A stretch of 64,000 nucleotides of DNA. Source: Alkalihalobacillus bogoriensis ATCC BAA-922 (GTDB lineage Bacteria > Bacillota > Bacilli > Bacillales > Bacillaceae_F). Below the pieces are notes generated by a model that did no database searches, was not told the origin of the DNA, and worked only from the letters and a program-made list of their open reading frames with translations. Positions 16,536 to 24,549 of this stretch are shown piece after piece (the stretch's first letter is position 1; the number at the start of each line of letters is the position of its first letter). Where the stretch lies: NCBI RefSeq assembly GCF_000621445.1, contig NZ_JHYI01000013.1:62001-126000 (forward strand), in the 5' to 3' direction. The translations under genes were made by a program, and so were the position numbers.

Positions 16536-17275
16536 TGTACTTCATCCTTTGTCATCTCGATGTAAATATCATCAAGTGTTGCTTGGGGTGCACCGATGGA
16601 TTGTCTCATCTCGTTAAGTGTTCCTTCTAATACTATTTTTCCTCGGTGTAAAATGATAAATCGGTCACAATACCGTTCAGCCGTCGCTAAAATATGAGTT
16701 GACATTAAAACCCCGGCACCATTAGCTTTCATATTCGATAACAAATCAAGAAACGACTTAATGCCTAGTGGGTCAAGGCCAACAATCGGCTCATCGACTA
16801 TGTATAACGGTGGTTCTACTAAAAAGGCACACATAATCATAACCTTTTGTCTCATTCCTTTAGAAAAATGACTAGGAAACCATTTTTTCATAGCTTCCAT
16901 TTTAAATTCTTTTAATAACACTTGTGCTCTCTCTTTAAAGACATCTTCTTCTAACCCATACGCCATTGCCGTTAATTCAAGATGTTCCCATAACGTAAGC
17001 TCATCATATAAGATTGGAGTTTCCGGAATAAACGCAAACGTTTGTCGATATGTATGTTTGTCTGCTAAAAATTGTTGACCGTTTATCGTGATTTGTCCTT
17101 CTTGAGGTTCCATTAATCCTAATATATGTTTAATTGTCGTACTTTTCCCGGCACCATTCAGGCCAATTAAGCCAACAATCTCAGCTTTATTTACCGTAAA
17201 GTTCACATCATGGAGCACTTTTCGTTTCGCATGATATCCACCTGATAATCCACTAACTTCCAATATTTTCTCCAT
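16532..17275 (-). CDS. ecsA: EcsA, ABC transporter ATPase
   Basis: ATP-binding subunit of the Ecs transporter. Walker A GLNGAGKST, Q-loop region FAIPETPILYDELTLWEHLE with an Ile-Pro variant, signature FSKGMRQKVMIMCAFL (SKGMRQK), Walker B LYIVDEPIVGLDP, and switch His in MSTHI. The start at MEKILEVSG gives 247 aa, the length of B. subtilis EcsA, and has AGGAAGGA upstream; the longer reading has none. It leads ecsABC. In B. subtilis, hit lies directly upstream and divergent; here an acyl-CoA ligase gene and a repeat element lie between. Confidence 0.94.
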   Translation of the reverse strand: MEKILEVSGLSGGYHAKRKVLHDVNFTVNKAEIVGLIGLNGAGKSTTIKHILGLMEPQEGQITINGQQFLADKHTYRQTFAFIPETPILYDELTLWEHLELTAMAYGLEEDVFKERAQVLLKEFKMEAMKKWFPSHFSKGMRQKVMIMCAFLVEPPLYIVDEPIVGLDPLGIKSFLDLLSNMKANGAGVLMSTHILATAERYCDRFIILHRGKIVLEGTLNEMRQSIGAPQATLDDIYIEMTKDEVQ

Positions 17276-17380
17276 CCTATCGTTCCTTCCTCTCATCTAT
17301 GTTTATTCCATTGTAACAAATTTTTACTGTTCTTCCTAAACTGACGTATCTGTATAAATCGCACCTTCCCACGTTTGTTT

Positions 17381-17559
17381 CGGACATCTGTTCCGTTATT
17401 TTCAACAATCTAGCTTTATTTACGATCACTTCGGACATACGTTCCGTTATTACACCAAAAATGGGCTGATTCCCCCCGAACTCAGCTATTTAACGGAACC
17501 TATGTCCGAACAGATGCCGAACACCTGCATTTTTACAACTATAACGGAACAGATGTCCG
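17381..17559. repeat. Four-box intergenic repeat element, copy 4
   Basis: Boxes at 17381-17395 and 17432-17446 (forward) and 17493-17508 and 17544-17559 (reverse), offsets 0, 51, 112 and 163, total 179 bp. An extra partial match (CAGATGCCGAAC) follows the third box. It lies between ecsA and the acyl-CoA ligase, both on the minus strand, and makes up most of the 367-bp gap. Confidence 0.85.
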
Positions 17560-17594
17560 ATAATGTTCTCCAAGACGTATCTGCTCCTATTCTA

Positions 17595-17622
17595 AAGAAA
17601 AGACTACTGCTTTACAGTAGCC
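17595..17622 (-). terminator. Terminator of the acyl-CoA ligase gene
   Basis: On the minus strand GGCTACTG and CAGTAGTC flank TAAAG, followed by TTTTCTTT, just after the ligase stop. Confidence 0.7.
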
Positions 17623-17642
17623 TTCTCTCTCACTATTGAAAC

Positions 17643-19226
17643 TTAATTGACGAACCGTTCACTCTCATTCCAAAATTGTTTTCGAATTTGGACTTTTTGA
17701 ATTTTCCCTGAGGCTGTTTTAGGTAATTCTTCAACAAATGAAATGGATTTTGGTGCTTTAAAATGAGCTAATCTTGCTCTAGTAAATTCGATAAGCTCTT
17801 CTTCTGTAGTCTCATATCCTTCTCTTATCACAACAACAGCGTGTGGGACTTCTCCCCATTTTTCATGAGGAATAGCAATCACAGCTGCCTCTAACACAGC
17901 TTTATGTTCATATAACATACTTTCCACTTCTATCGAAGAAATATTTTCGCCGCCGCTAATGATAACATCTTTTTTTCGGTCCACAATGTCAATATATCCT
18001 TTTTCATCTACAGTCGCCATATCGCCTGTATAAAGCCAGCCATCTTTAATCGTTTCCATTGTGGCCTGTTCATTTTTCCAATACCCTTCCATCACGCCAT
18101 TTGTACGCGTTATAATTTCACCAATCGCTTTCCCATCTTTTTGGATTTCAACTCCTTTTTCATCTACGACTTTCACTCTTGTTCCGATCATTTCAAATCC
18201 AGCTTTTGCCTTTAGTCGATATTGTTCTTCTTTAGAAATATCTTCGTAATGAGAGCGAACGTACGAAGCGGTAATTAAAGGCGACAGCTCTGTCATTCCG
18301 TATACTTGGATAAACTCCCATCCTAAGTTTTCTTCCACTCTCCTCACAAATGCTGGTGGCGGGGCTGAACCTGCAATGACTACACGTAACTTTTGTTCAA
18401 TGTTTGGTGAGTGTTTATCATAATATTCTAATAGCATATTTAATACAGTAGGGGCCATATGAGCAATGGTCACACCATATTCGGCTAGTTTTTGAAAAAT
18501 CGTTTCTGGTTCAATTTTCTTTACCATCACTTGGGTCGCACCATTTGCCGTATAATAAAAAGGAGATCCCCATCCGTTCGCATGAAACATCGGCAAAATA
18601 TGGAGGAGTGTATCTTGATCACTTATTTTTAAATGGTGCATCGTACTTAATGAATGCAAATAATTAGACCGATGAGAAATCATTACTCCTTTTGGATTCC
18701 CTGTCGTTCCACTCGTGTAAAGCAAACTTGCAATTTCTGTTTCCTCTATTTCTTCACGTTCAAATGGATAAGAAGGAAAAGAAGCTAACCATGCATCATA
18801 AGAAATACAATCTTCTATCCCTGTTTTCCCATGAACAATAATCGTTTTCACCGTTTCTAGTTTGGCTCTAATCGGTTCAATTAACGAGTAAAGATCTTCA
18901 TCTACAAATAAAACTTTGCTTTCACTATGATTTAAAATAAATAAATAATCTTCTGGCTTTAACCTTGTGTTTAACGGTGTCATAATTGCACCGACTTGAT
19001 ATACTCCATAAAAACCTTCAAACATTTCTACTGTATTTGGTGCGAGATACGCTACTTTATCCCCTTTGTTAATTGATAACGCTTTCAAACTATTCGATAA
19101 TTGATTCACTCGAGCTGCCATTTGTGCATAAGTGAAACTTCTACTGTCTTCAATAATTGCTAGTCTCTCCCCATATAATCGAACAGCACGGTCAAGAAAA
19201 TCGGTAACGAGTAACGGTACATGCAT
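17643..19226 (-). CDS. Fatty-acyl-CoA ligase (AMP-forming)
   Basis: Activates a fatty acid through an acyl-adenylate to its CoA thioester. 527 aa with all ANL-superfamily motifs: LLYTSGTTGNPKGVMISHRS (ATP loop), YGMTELSPL, GWLYTGDMATVDEKGYID with the hinge DRKKDVIISGGENI, and the catalytic Lys in PKTASGKIQK near the C-terminus. The closest general type is the AlkK/medium-to-long-chain acyl-CoA synthetase group; chain length cannot be told. GAGGAGGAG precedes the ATG. It sits between ecsA and hit, which are neighbours in B. subtilis, so it is an insertion or a loss in the other lineage. Confidence 0.88.
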   Translation of the reverse strand: MHVPLLVTDFLDRAVRLYGERLAIIEDSRSFTYAQMAARVNQLSNSLKALSINKGDKVAYLAPNTVEMFEGFYGVYQVGAIMTPLNTRLKPEDYLFILNHSESKVLFVDEDLYSLIEPIRAKLETVKTIIVHGKTGIEDCISYDAWLASFPSYPFEREEIEETEIASLLYTSGTTGNPKGVMISHRSNYLHSLSTMHHLKISDQDTLLHILPMFHANGWGSPFYYTANGATQVMVKKIEPETIFQKLAEYGVTIAHMAPTVLNMLLEYYDKHSPNIEQKLRVVIAGSAPPPAFVRRVEENLGWEFIQVYGMTELSPLITASYVRSHYEDISKEEQYRLKAKAGFEMIGTRVKVVDEKGVEIQKDGKAIGEIITRTNGVMEGYWKNEQATMETIKDGWLYTGDMATVDEKGYIDIVDRKKDVIISGGENISSIEVESMLYEHKAVLEAAVIAIPHEKWGEVPHAVVVIREGYETTEEELIEFTRARLAHFKAPKSISFVEELPKTASGKIQKVQIRKQFWNESERFVN

Positions 19227-19398
19227 AATATTTCTCCTCCTCTTTCTTGTAGTTTCAATAAATACTTACTTTAAACATATTCCCTTTTTCTTTTTTCTTT
19301 CCTTCTACGTTTGACGGGATTTTCCTTCTGTCGCAACATGTATGTCTATATGCTAAAATGTAAATAATACCAAATTAGAACAAGAAAGGATGATTCCA

Positions 19399-19830
19399 AT
19401 GCCATTTGATCCAAACTGTATTTTTTGTAAAATTGTTAAAGGAGAAATACCTGCTGCGAAAGTCTATGAAGATCAGTACGTTCTTGCTTTTCTAGATATT
19501 AGTCAAGTAACGAAAGGGCACACGCTTATCATTCCGAAAACACACATAGAGAATATTTTTGAACTCCCAGAAGATATTGCCGCTCATTTATTTTCTGTCG
19601 TGCCGAAAATAGCAAATGCAATAAAAAAAGAATTTAAGCCCCTTGGCTTAAATATTGTCAATAATAATGGCGAAGCTGCGGGACAAAGTGTTTTTCATTA
19701 CCACCTCCACCTTATTCCTCGTTACGGTGAAGGAGATGGCTTTGGTGCTGTATGGAAAGATCATAGCAGTGAATATAAGCCAGAACAGCTTCATAACATC
19801 GCATCATCGATTGCAAAAGCAATAAATTAG
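19399..19830 (+). CDS. hit: HIT family nucleotide-binding protein
   Basis: Small nucleotide hydrolase or transferase of the histidine-triad family (purine-nucleoside phosphoramidate type). The triad H-x-H-x-H is at 100, 102 and 104 in FHYHLHLIPR. The N-terminal CIFCKIVKGEIP and the QVTKGHTLIIPK segment are family hallmarks. The start at MPFDPN (19399) has AGAAAGGA eight bases upstream; the earlier ATG at 19390 overlaps that site, so it is less likely. 143 aa, near the 145 aa of B. subtilis Hit, with conserved position near the ecs genes. Confidence 0.93.
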   Translation: MPFDPNCIFCKIVKGEIPAAKVYEDQYVLAFLDISQVTKGHTLIIPKTHIENIFELPEDIAAHLFSVVPKIANAIKKEFKPLGLNIVNNNGEAAGQSVFHYHLHLIPRYGEGDGFGAVWKDHSSEYKPEQLHNIASSIAKAIN

Positions 19831-19939
19831 TCAATTTTGAAAATAATCAAAAAAATAATAGATTATCGTTCTTTCTCATGATACATTATGATTAACTTTT
19901 ACGAATAAAAGTAGTAGAGAACTAAAGGAGTGGAGAGCT

Positions 19940-21025
19940 TTGGAACGCGCTTATAATTTTAATGCAGGTCCTTCTGCATTACCTCTTGACGTGTTACAGT
20001 TGGCACAAAAAGAGTTAGTGAACTTTAAAGAAACAGGAATGTCAGTCATGGAGCTTAGTCATCGCAGTAAAGAATATGACCAAGTCCATGAAGATGCCCA
20101 GCAATTACTTAGAGAATTACTTGAAATTCCAGACAATTACGATGTGCTTTTTATGCAAGGCGGCGCTAGCCTTCAATTTGCTATGATTCCAATGAACTTT
20201 TTAGGAAAAGAACAAACGGCTAATTATGTTCTAACAGGGTCTTGGTCTGAAAAAGCAGTAAAAGAAGCGAAATTTATTGGGGAAACGAAAATTGGAGCAA
20301 GTACGAAAGAAGCTGGTTATTCAACCATTCCTTCTATTGCAAACATTGACTATTCAAATGATGATGCTTATTTGCATATTACATCGAATAATACGATATA
20401 TGGAACACAGTGGAAAACATATCCTACTGGACTTTCTATTCCTCTTATTGCTGATATGTCTAGTGATATTTTAAGCCGCCCGATCCCAGTATCTGAGTTT
20501 GGTCTCATTTATGCTGGAGCACAAAAGAACTTAGGTCCTTCTGGTGTGACTGTTGTTATTATAAGAAAAGATTTACACGAACGGACACCGGATCATTTAC
20601 CGACAATGCTACGGTATGATACACAATCTAAATCGAATTCTCTTTACAATACACCTCCTACTTTTGCGATTTATATGCTTAGTCAAGTGCTAGCATGGGT
20701 AAAAGAAAAAGGTGGGACAACCGCGATTGCTAAGCAAAATGAAGCAAAAGCAAAGCTCATTTATGATGCGATTGATGAAAGCTCCGGTTTTTATCGTGGA
20801 CATGCTGAACAAGGAAGTCGCTCGCTTATGAATATTACGTTTAATTTACCATCTGATGAATTAAACAAGAAATTTTTACAAGAAGCAAAGGAAAAAGGAT
20901 TTGTTGGATTAAACGGACACCGCTCGATTGGTGGCTGTAGAGCCTCTACGTATAATGCTGTTCCTGTTGAAGCTTGTGAAGCTCTACGGAAGTTTATGGT
21001 TGAGTTCAAACGCATCCATTCATAA
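19940..21025 (+). CDS. serC: SerC, phosphoserine aminotransferase
   Basis: PLP enzyme converting 3-phosphohydroxypyruvate and glutamate to phosphoserine in serine synthesis; it also serves pyridoxal phosphate synthesis in some bacteria. Typical N-terminus YNFNAGPSALP, MELSHRSKEY, and the PLP Schiff-base Lys196 in YAGAQKNLGPSG. C-terminal LNGHRSIGGCRASTYNA binds the substrate phosphate. 361 aa. The TTG start follows AAAGGAGTGG. Monocistronic, ended by the hairpin at 21078-21106. No T-box or other leader is seen in the 109 bases upstream. Confidence 0.96.
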   Translation: MERAYNFNAGPSALPLDVLQLAQKELVNFKETGMSVMELSHRSKEYDQVHEDAQQLLRELLEIPDNYDVLFMQGGASLQFAMIPMNFLGKEQTANYVLTGSWSEKAVKEAKFIGETKIGASTKEAGYSTIPSIANIDYSNDDAYLHITSNNTIYGTQWKTYPTGLSIPLIADMSSDILSRPIPVSEFGLIYAGAQKNLGPSGVTVVIIRKDLHERTPDHLPTMLRYDTQSKSNSLYNTPPTFAIYMLSQVLAWVKEKGGTTAIAKQNEAKAKLIYDAIDESSGFYRGHAEQGSRSLMNITFNLPSDELNKKFLQEAKEKGFVGLNGHRSIGGCRASTYNAVPVEACEALRKFMVEFKRIHS

Positions 21026-21077
21026 CAATACTCTTGGCGGTTTGTATGAGAAACATGTTACGCTCTAAAAGAAGATT

Positions 21078-21106
21078 AAAACACCGCTCCTTCTGAGCGG
21101 TGTTTT
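21078..21106 (+). terminator. Terminator of serC
   Basis: AACACCGCTC (21080-21089) pairs with GAGCGGTGTT (21095-21104) and is followed by TTGTTAAAATTTTA. It may also serve the convergent small membrane gene. Confidence 0.9.
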
Positions 21107-21124
21107 GTTAAAATTTTATTATCG

Positions 21125-21313
21125 TTACAGATAAATAAGTCCTATCGCTAAGAGCAGGAAAAGAATGCATAATAACGCTAGTTTCATTGCGTATTGTTTC
21201 CACTTTTTTTGTTCATCACGGTTTGTTGTCATGCGAGAAGTTTTGATTGTGTGGTATGACCCATAACATAATAGAATAGCTCCTGACAATAATCCAAAAA
21301 TTAAACCGCTCAT
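21125..21313 (-). CDS. Small two-helix membrane protein
   Basis: 62 residues: helix at about 3-20 (LIFGLLSGAILLCYGSY), a charged loop with TSRMTTNRDEQKKWKQ, and a helix at about 42-60 (LALLCILFLLLAIGLIYL). Not recognised; similar short proteins are common beside yhaH in Bacillaceae. The start at MSGLIFG is set by AAGGAGGGGG just upstream; the longer frame lacks a site. Divergent from yhaH. Confidence 0.65.
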   Translation of the reverse strand: MSGLIFGLLSGAILLCYGSYHTIKTSRMTTNRDEQKKWKQYAMKLALLCILFLLLAIGLIYL

Positions 21314-21408
21314 CCATTCCCCCTCCTTACTTATATATATGTAGGAAGGTAAATAGTATGATGAGCTATCATAAATCAATAGGCACATATAAAGAAAGGA
21401 GTAAATCA

Positions 21409-21750
21409 ATGAATAAAAAAGCTGCTTTGCTTGGATTTTTAACAGGAGGCGTACTTGCCAGTGTCGCTACGCTATTGTATACACCACAATCTGGGACTGA
21501 ATTCCAACAAAAAGCCTCAAAAAACATAAATGAGTTAAAGAAAAATTGGCAAACAACAAAAGCACAAACAATCGCCATTAAAGAAAATGTTAAAACTTCA
21601 ATCCAAGAAGGTTCTGTCGTTGCAAAACAAGTTTCAAATGATATTAAAGACTCTGTACAAGAATGGAAAACAGACGTCGACCCCACTATACAAAAACTTG
21701 AGCACGATATTGAACAATTAAGACAGACATTGGAAAAAACAAATCTTTGA
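21409..21750 (+). CDS. yhaH: YhaH, YtxH-domain stress-type protein
   Basis: 113 aa with an N-terminal Gly-rich membrane helix (ALLGFLTGGVLASVATLLYTP), the YtxH-family pattern. A long amphipathic coiled coil of Lys, Glu, Gln and Thr follows (QQKASKNINELKKNW onward). The family has general-stress members in Bacillus; molecular role unknown. The start at MNKKAALL is set by AAAGGAG seven bases upstream. Position directly before scoC matches B. subtilis. Confidence 0.85.
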   Translation: MNKKAALLGFLTGGVLASVATLLYTPQSGTEFQQKASKNINELKKNWQTTKAQTIAIKENVKTSIQEGSVVAKQVSNDIKDSVQEWKTDVDPTIQKLEHDIEQLRQTLEKTNL

Positions 21751-21869
21751 CATTTTACTAGTAAAAAAATATTTTTGTAAAAAAGTAAAACTAGGTCTTT
21801 ATTATAGCGATAAAACTTGTCATAATAGAAAGAAAATAGAAATTGAAAAAACAGTAGTGGGGGAGAGAT

Positions 21870-22442
21870 ATGGACCAAAACAATACGTATTCCATCGTAC
21901 AGTCCATCATGTTCAGTCATAAAGTAGCCCAGTTAAGTAAGGCATTGTGGAAATCAGTGGAGAAGGATTGGCAAAATTGGATCAAGCCATTTGACTTGAA
22001 CATCAATGAACATCATATTTTATGGCTCTCCTATAACTTAGAAGGGGCTTCGATTTCAGATATCGCACAATTTGGAGTGATGCATGTGTCAACCGCGTTT
22101 AATTTCTCCAAAAAATTAGAAGAACGTGGATATTTATCATTTTCCAAAAAGGAAGATGATAAAAGGAACACATATGTGTATTTAACAAAACAAGGTGAAG
22201 AACTATTATTAAAAACATTAGAGCAATATAACCCAAGCACATACTCGATTTATGGTGGAGCTTTACCGATTAAAGATTTGTATGGTAAATTTCCTGAATT
22301 TTCTGAGCTTATTAGTATCGTCCGTCATGTCTATGGACCAGAGTTCATTCAAACTTTTGAGCAATCAATGGAGAAGTTTGAACAAGACTTCACTGATGAT
22401 AAAGGAACATTAAAATTAAAAGCGCCAGCGGGAATGAAATAA
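21870..22442 (+). CDS. scoC: ScoC (Hpr), MarR-family transition-state regulator
   Basis: Winged-helix repressor of extracellular proteases, sporulation genes and oligopeptide permeases in B. subtilis. MarR-type DNA-binding domain about residues 40-115: [21 protein letters not shown], recognition helix [31 protein letters not shown]. The C-terminal tail is acidic and helical. 190 aa compared with 203 in B. subtilis. GGGGGAGAG precedes the ATG, and a perfect long terminator follows. Its place upstream of prsA is conserved and links it to control of secretion capacity. Confidence 0.95.
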   Translation: MDQNNTYSIVQSIMFSHKVAQLSKALWKSVEKDWQNWIKPFDLNINEHHILWLSYNLEGASISDIAQFGVMHVSTAFNFSKKLEERGYLSFSKKEDDKRNTYVYLTKQGEELLLKTLEQYNPSTYSIYGGALPIKDLYGKFPEFSELISIVRHVYGPEFIQTFEQSMEKFEQDFTDDKGTLKLKAPAGMK

Positions 22443-22464
22443 CAGAATTATGAAGCTAAAAACT

Positions 22465-22515
22465 AAGTATCTTAAAAGGACTGAAGAAAAAAATCCTTTT
22501 AAGATACTTTTTTTG
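22465..22515 (+). terminator. Terminator of scoC
   Basis: AAGTATCTTAAAAGGA (22465-22480) pairs perfectly with TCCTTTTAAGATACTT (22494-22509), then a T run. Confidence 0.95.
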
Positions 22516-22596
22516 TTTAATTATCTTTTTGCCTATTGATTTCTTAGAAAAAAAAGCGTAAATTATTCAGGGGATAGAAAGAGGAGGTACCATAAC

Positions 22597-23142
22597 ATGA
22601 ACTGCTGGAAGTCAATTAATATATCACGAGACTATGGATCGACTCGCCTTTCCTTAATTTCGTTTTCTTCGATAATCGGATTTTTCTTATTTTTTTATTT
22701 ACTATTAAGTTCCATCATCCCTACTCCTCCCTATATGGAGTATGGGGTTCTACCGCTACTCATTGGCATTCCTGTCCTATTTATCGTTCATAAATTATTA
22801 CACTGTGTTCCGATTTGGATGATTGGAAAAAAAGCGAAAATTGAATGGGCAAAAACAAATCGTATCCCTAAATTATTTTGTCATATTATTGAACCGCTAC
22901 CGAGAAATGTATGTCTTATTTCAACACTATTTCCGGTGTTTATTATCACGTTCATTTGCTGTGTTGGTGCTTATTTATCACCAGCTCATCTTCACTACTT
23001 TTCAATATTAGCATCTGTAAACTTCGGATTAAGTGTGTACGATATTTTATATGCGATGCAAGTTACTCGAGCCCCAAAAGAAGCGTTCATTTCTGACCAT
23101 AAAGAAGGCTTTCATATTTTAATCAAAAGCAATAGAGTCTGA
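22597..23142 (+). CDS. DUF3267-like membrane protein
   Basis: 181 aa with four hydrophobic segments (about 22-45, 50-67, 103-127 and 132-150). The HKLLHCVPIW string resembles the HxxxH-bearing helix of DUF3267 putative metalloprotease-like membrane proteins. Position between scoC and prsA corresponds to B. subtilis yhaJ, but I am not certain they are orthologous. AGAGGAGG precedes the ATG. The stop lies inside a strong hairpin (23130-23164). Confidence 0.6.
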   Translation: MNCWKSINISRDYGSTRLSLISFSSIIGFFLFFYLLLSSIIPTPPYMEYGVLPLLIGIPVLFIVHKLLHCVPIWMIGKKAKIEWAKTNRIPKLFCHIIEPLPRNVCLISTLFPVFIITFICCVGAYLSPAHLHYFSILASVNFGLSVYDILYAMQVTRAPKEAFISDHKEGFHILIKSNRV

Positions 23143-23164
23143 TGCAGTAGCATAGACTCTATTG
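23130..23164. terminator. Hairpin at convergent ends
   Basis: CAATAGAGTCT (23130-23140) pairs with AGACTCTATTG (23154-23164), extended inward by ATGC/GCAT. It covers the stop of the DUF3267-like gene and faces the end of the ypmS-like gene. No clear T run follows. Confidence 0.6.
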
Positions 23165-23169
23165 TCCCG

Positions 23170-23757
23170 TCATTTTATTCGTACTTCTAATTCAATTTCA
23201 TCTTGCAGCAAATCAAATTTTGTAAATGCAATAACGGCCCCATAAGGATTGTCCATTTCATTAACATTCAAATGGACTCGATTGTCAGATGGATGGATAT
23301 GAACCCACTCTGGTAATTCTACATAATTTTTCGCAAGCTGAAGAATTTGTTGGCTTGGTATTTGAAAAATGCCTAACGAAAAAGAATTGACTTCCAATAT
23401 TAAATCTCCATTATCATGAACTTCTGGTTTCAAATACACTTCCATCGGCACATTATTCCCTAAAAGCGAAAGGGAAGAATTAAATTGGATATGTTGCTTT
23501 TCTAACGTCACTTCGTATGGAACATTTTCTTCCGGCATTTGTTCGACCATCGTTGCTAAAAATTGGTTTAAATCATCACGAGTCGTATGAATCGTAAAAA
23601 CGGCACTTCCCTCATTTGGAGAAATCGACCACTCTGTTTCTTCAATTGAAGGAAATAATCGATTAAATGCAATGACGGCAATGATGAACACCAAAATAAC
23701 CAGTCCTAATAACGTAAAAAAAGCAAACTTCCATCGATTGATTTCTTGAAATTTCAA
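23170..23757 (-). CDS. YpmS family protein
   Basis: 195 aa: one N-terminal membrane helix (11-32) and an outside domain with FTIHTTRDDLNQFLATM, VEVYLKPEV-like strands and FSLGIFQIPSQQILQLAKNYVELPEWV, the signature of the YpmS/DUF2140 family. Function unknown. Transcribed convergently with the DUF3267-like gene. No strong ribosome site other than GAGAGGTGA before the ATG. Confidence 0.75.
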   Translation of the reverse strand: MKFQEINRWKFAFFTLLGLVILVFIIAVIAFNRLFPSIEETEWSISPNEGSAVFTIHTTRDDLNQFLATMVEQMPEENVPYEVTLEKQHIQFNSSLSLLGNNVPMEVYLKPEVHDNGDLILEVNSFSLGIFQIPSQQILQLAKNYVELPEWVHIHPSDNRVHLNVNEMDNPYGAVIAFTKFDLLQDEIELEVRIK

Positions 23758-23906
23758 ACTATCACCTCTCTAGTATTCTATTTTACAAGATTTTGAAAAA
23801 TAAAAAAGTACCTAAATAGTATCTTTTTTTTTCAACTTTTGTTAAAGTTAATATTATCAATAGATAAAAACTCGTCCTAGTTACGCAGATGAATTGGAGG
23901 CCTAGT

Positions 23907-24086
23907 ATGCTTTTCTTTTTTGGTCTATTTGCTTCTTTTATATTGTTTACCATTAATTCTATGACAAATGCGCTTTGTCTTCAAAAAGAAATTCCTGAAG
24001 AAAGACAACCAAAGGTGTTTCGTACCATTAACGTGCTTTTGACCATCTTATTAACTTCAACGTATGTAAAAATTTTATTTACGTAA
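23907..24086 (+). CDS. Small membrane protein
   Basis: 59 aa with two hydrophobic segments (1-18 and 40-57) joined by a charged loop (LQKEIPEERQPKVFR). Not recognised. The start at MLFFFGL is chosen because TTGGAGG lies six bases upstream; the frame opens earlier but without a site. Ends in a strong terminator. Confidence 0.6.
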   Translation: MLFFFGLFASFILFTINSMTNALCLQKEIPEERQPKVFRTINVLLTILLTSTYVKILFT

Positions 24087-24093
24087 ACATAAC

Positions 24094-24126
24094 AAAAAGG
24101 AAGAAGTGGAGACACTTCTTCCTTTT
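24094..24126. terminator. Terminator between small membrane gene and YjcZ genes
   Basis: AAAAAGGAAGAAGTG (24094-24108) pairs with CACTTCTTCCTTTT (24113-24126). It serves the plus-strand gene and, on the minus strand, the YjcZ gene ending at 24143. Confidence 0.9.
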
Positions 24127-24142
24127 AATTTCACCTTATTTA

Positions 24143-24235
24143 TTAGTATCCATATCCCCAGCTTGCTCCGATAATAACAAGCAAGATGAATAATACAACT
24201 AGTAACGCGAAACCTCCAGTGTATGCGTGGCTCAT
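24143..24235 (-). CDS. YjcZ-family sporulation micropeptide 1
   Basis: 30-residue peptide with the typical YjcZ layout: polar start MSHAYTGG, a single hydrophobic stretch FALLVVLFILLVIIG, and the ending ASWGYGY. AAAGGAGG lies six bases before the ATG. Such peptides are expressed during sporulation in Bacillus and appear in spores; their function is not known. A close relative lies 53 bases upstream on the same strand. Confidence 0.85.
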   Translation of the reverse strand: MSHAYTGGFALLVVLFILLVIIGASWGYGY

Positions 24236-24287
24236 GATAGGACCTCCTTTAAATAAAGTTGAATTTTTTTTAAAGGTTAAAAAACCC

Positions 24288-24371
24288 TTAGTACCAAGAA
24301 GCACCGACGATGATTAATAAGATGAACAATACGACGATTAACGCAAAGCCACCGTGGTATGCGTGAGTCAT
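24288..24371 (-). CDS. YjcZ-family sporulation micropeptide 2
   Basis: 27-residue peptide: MTHAYHGG, then FALIVVLFILLIIVG, then ASWY. It is nearly identical in plan to the peptide at 24143-24235, pointing to a tandem duplication. GAGGAGG precedes the ATG. It is divergent from prsA. Confidence 0.85.
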   Translation of the reverse strand: MTHAYHGGFALIVVLFILLIIVGASWY

Positions 24372-24549
24372 CTTAACACCTCCTCTTTGCTTCGTTACTG
24401 TATCATATGCAACACTTTCTTATTCGTACTAGGCGAATCACTTAATTTTACATAGGAATCAACATGCATTTCGTTGACAGATATGTTATAGTAGACCTTG
24501 TTACCTTTATATAGGTTTTATTTGATTTTGATTGAGGAGTGGACAAGCA

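Noticed and set aside
19831-19939. T-box leader before serC
   Set aside because: Only 109 bases, with no terminator/antiterminator structure and no T-box sequence.
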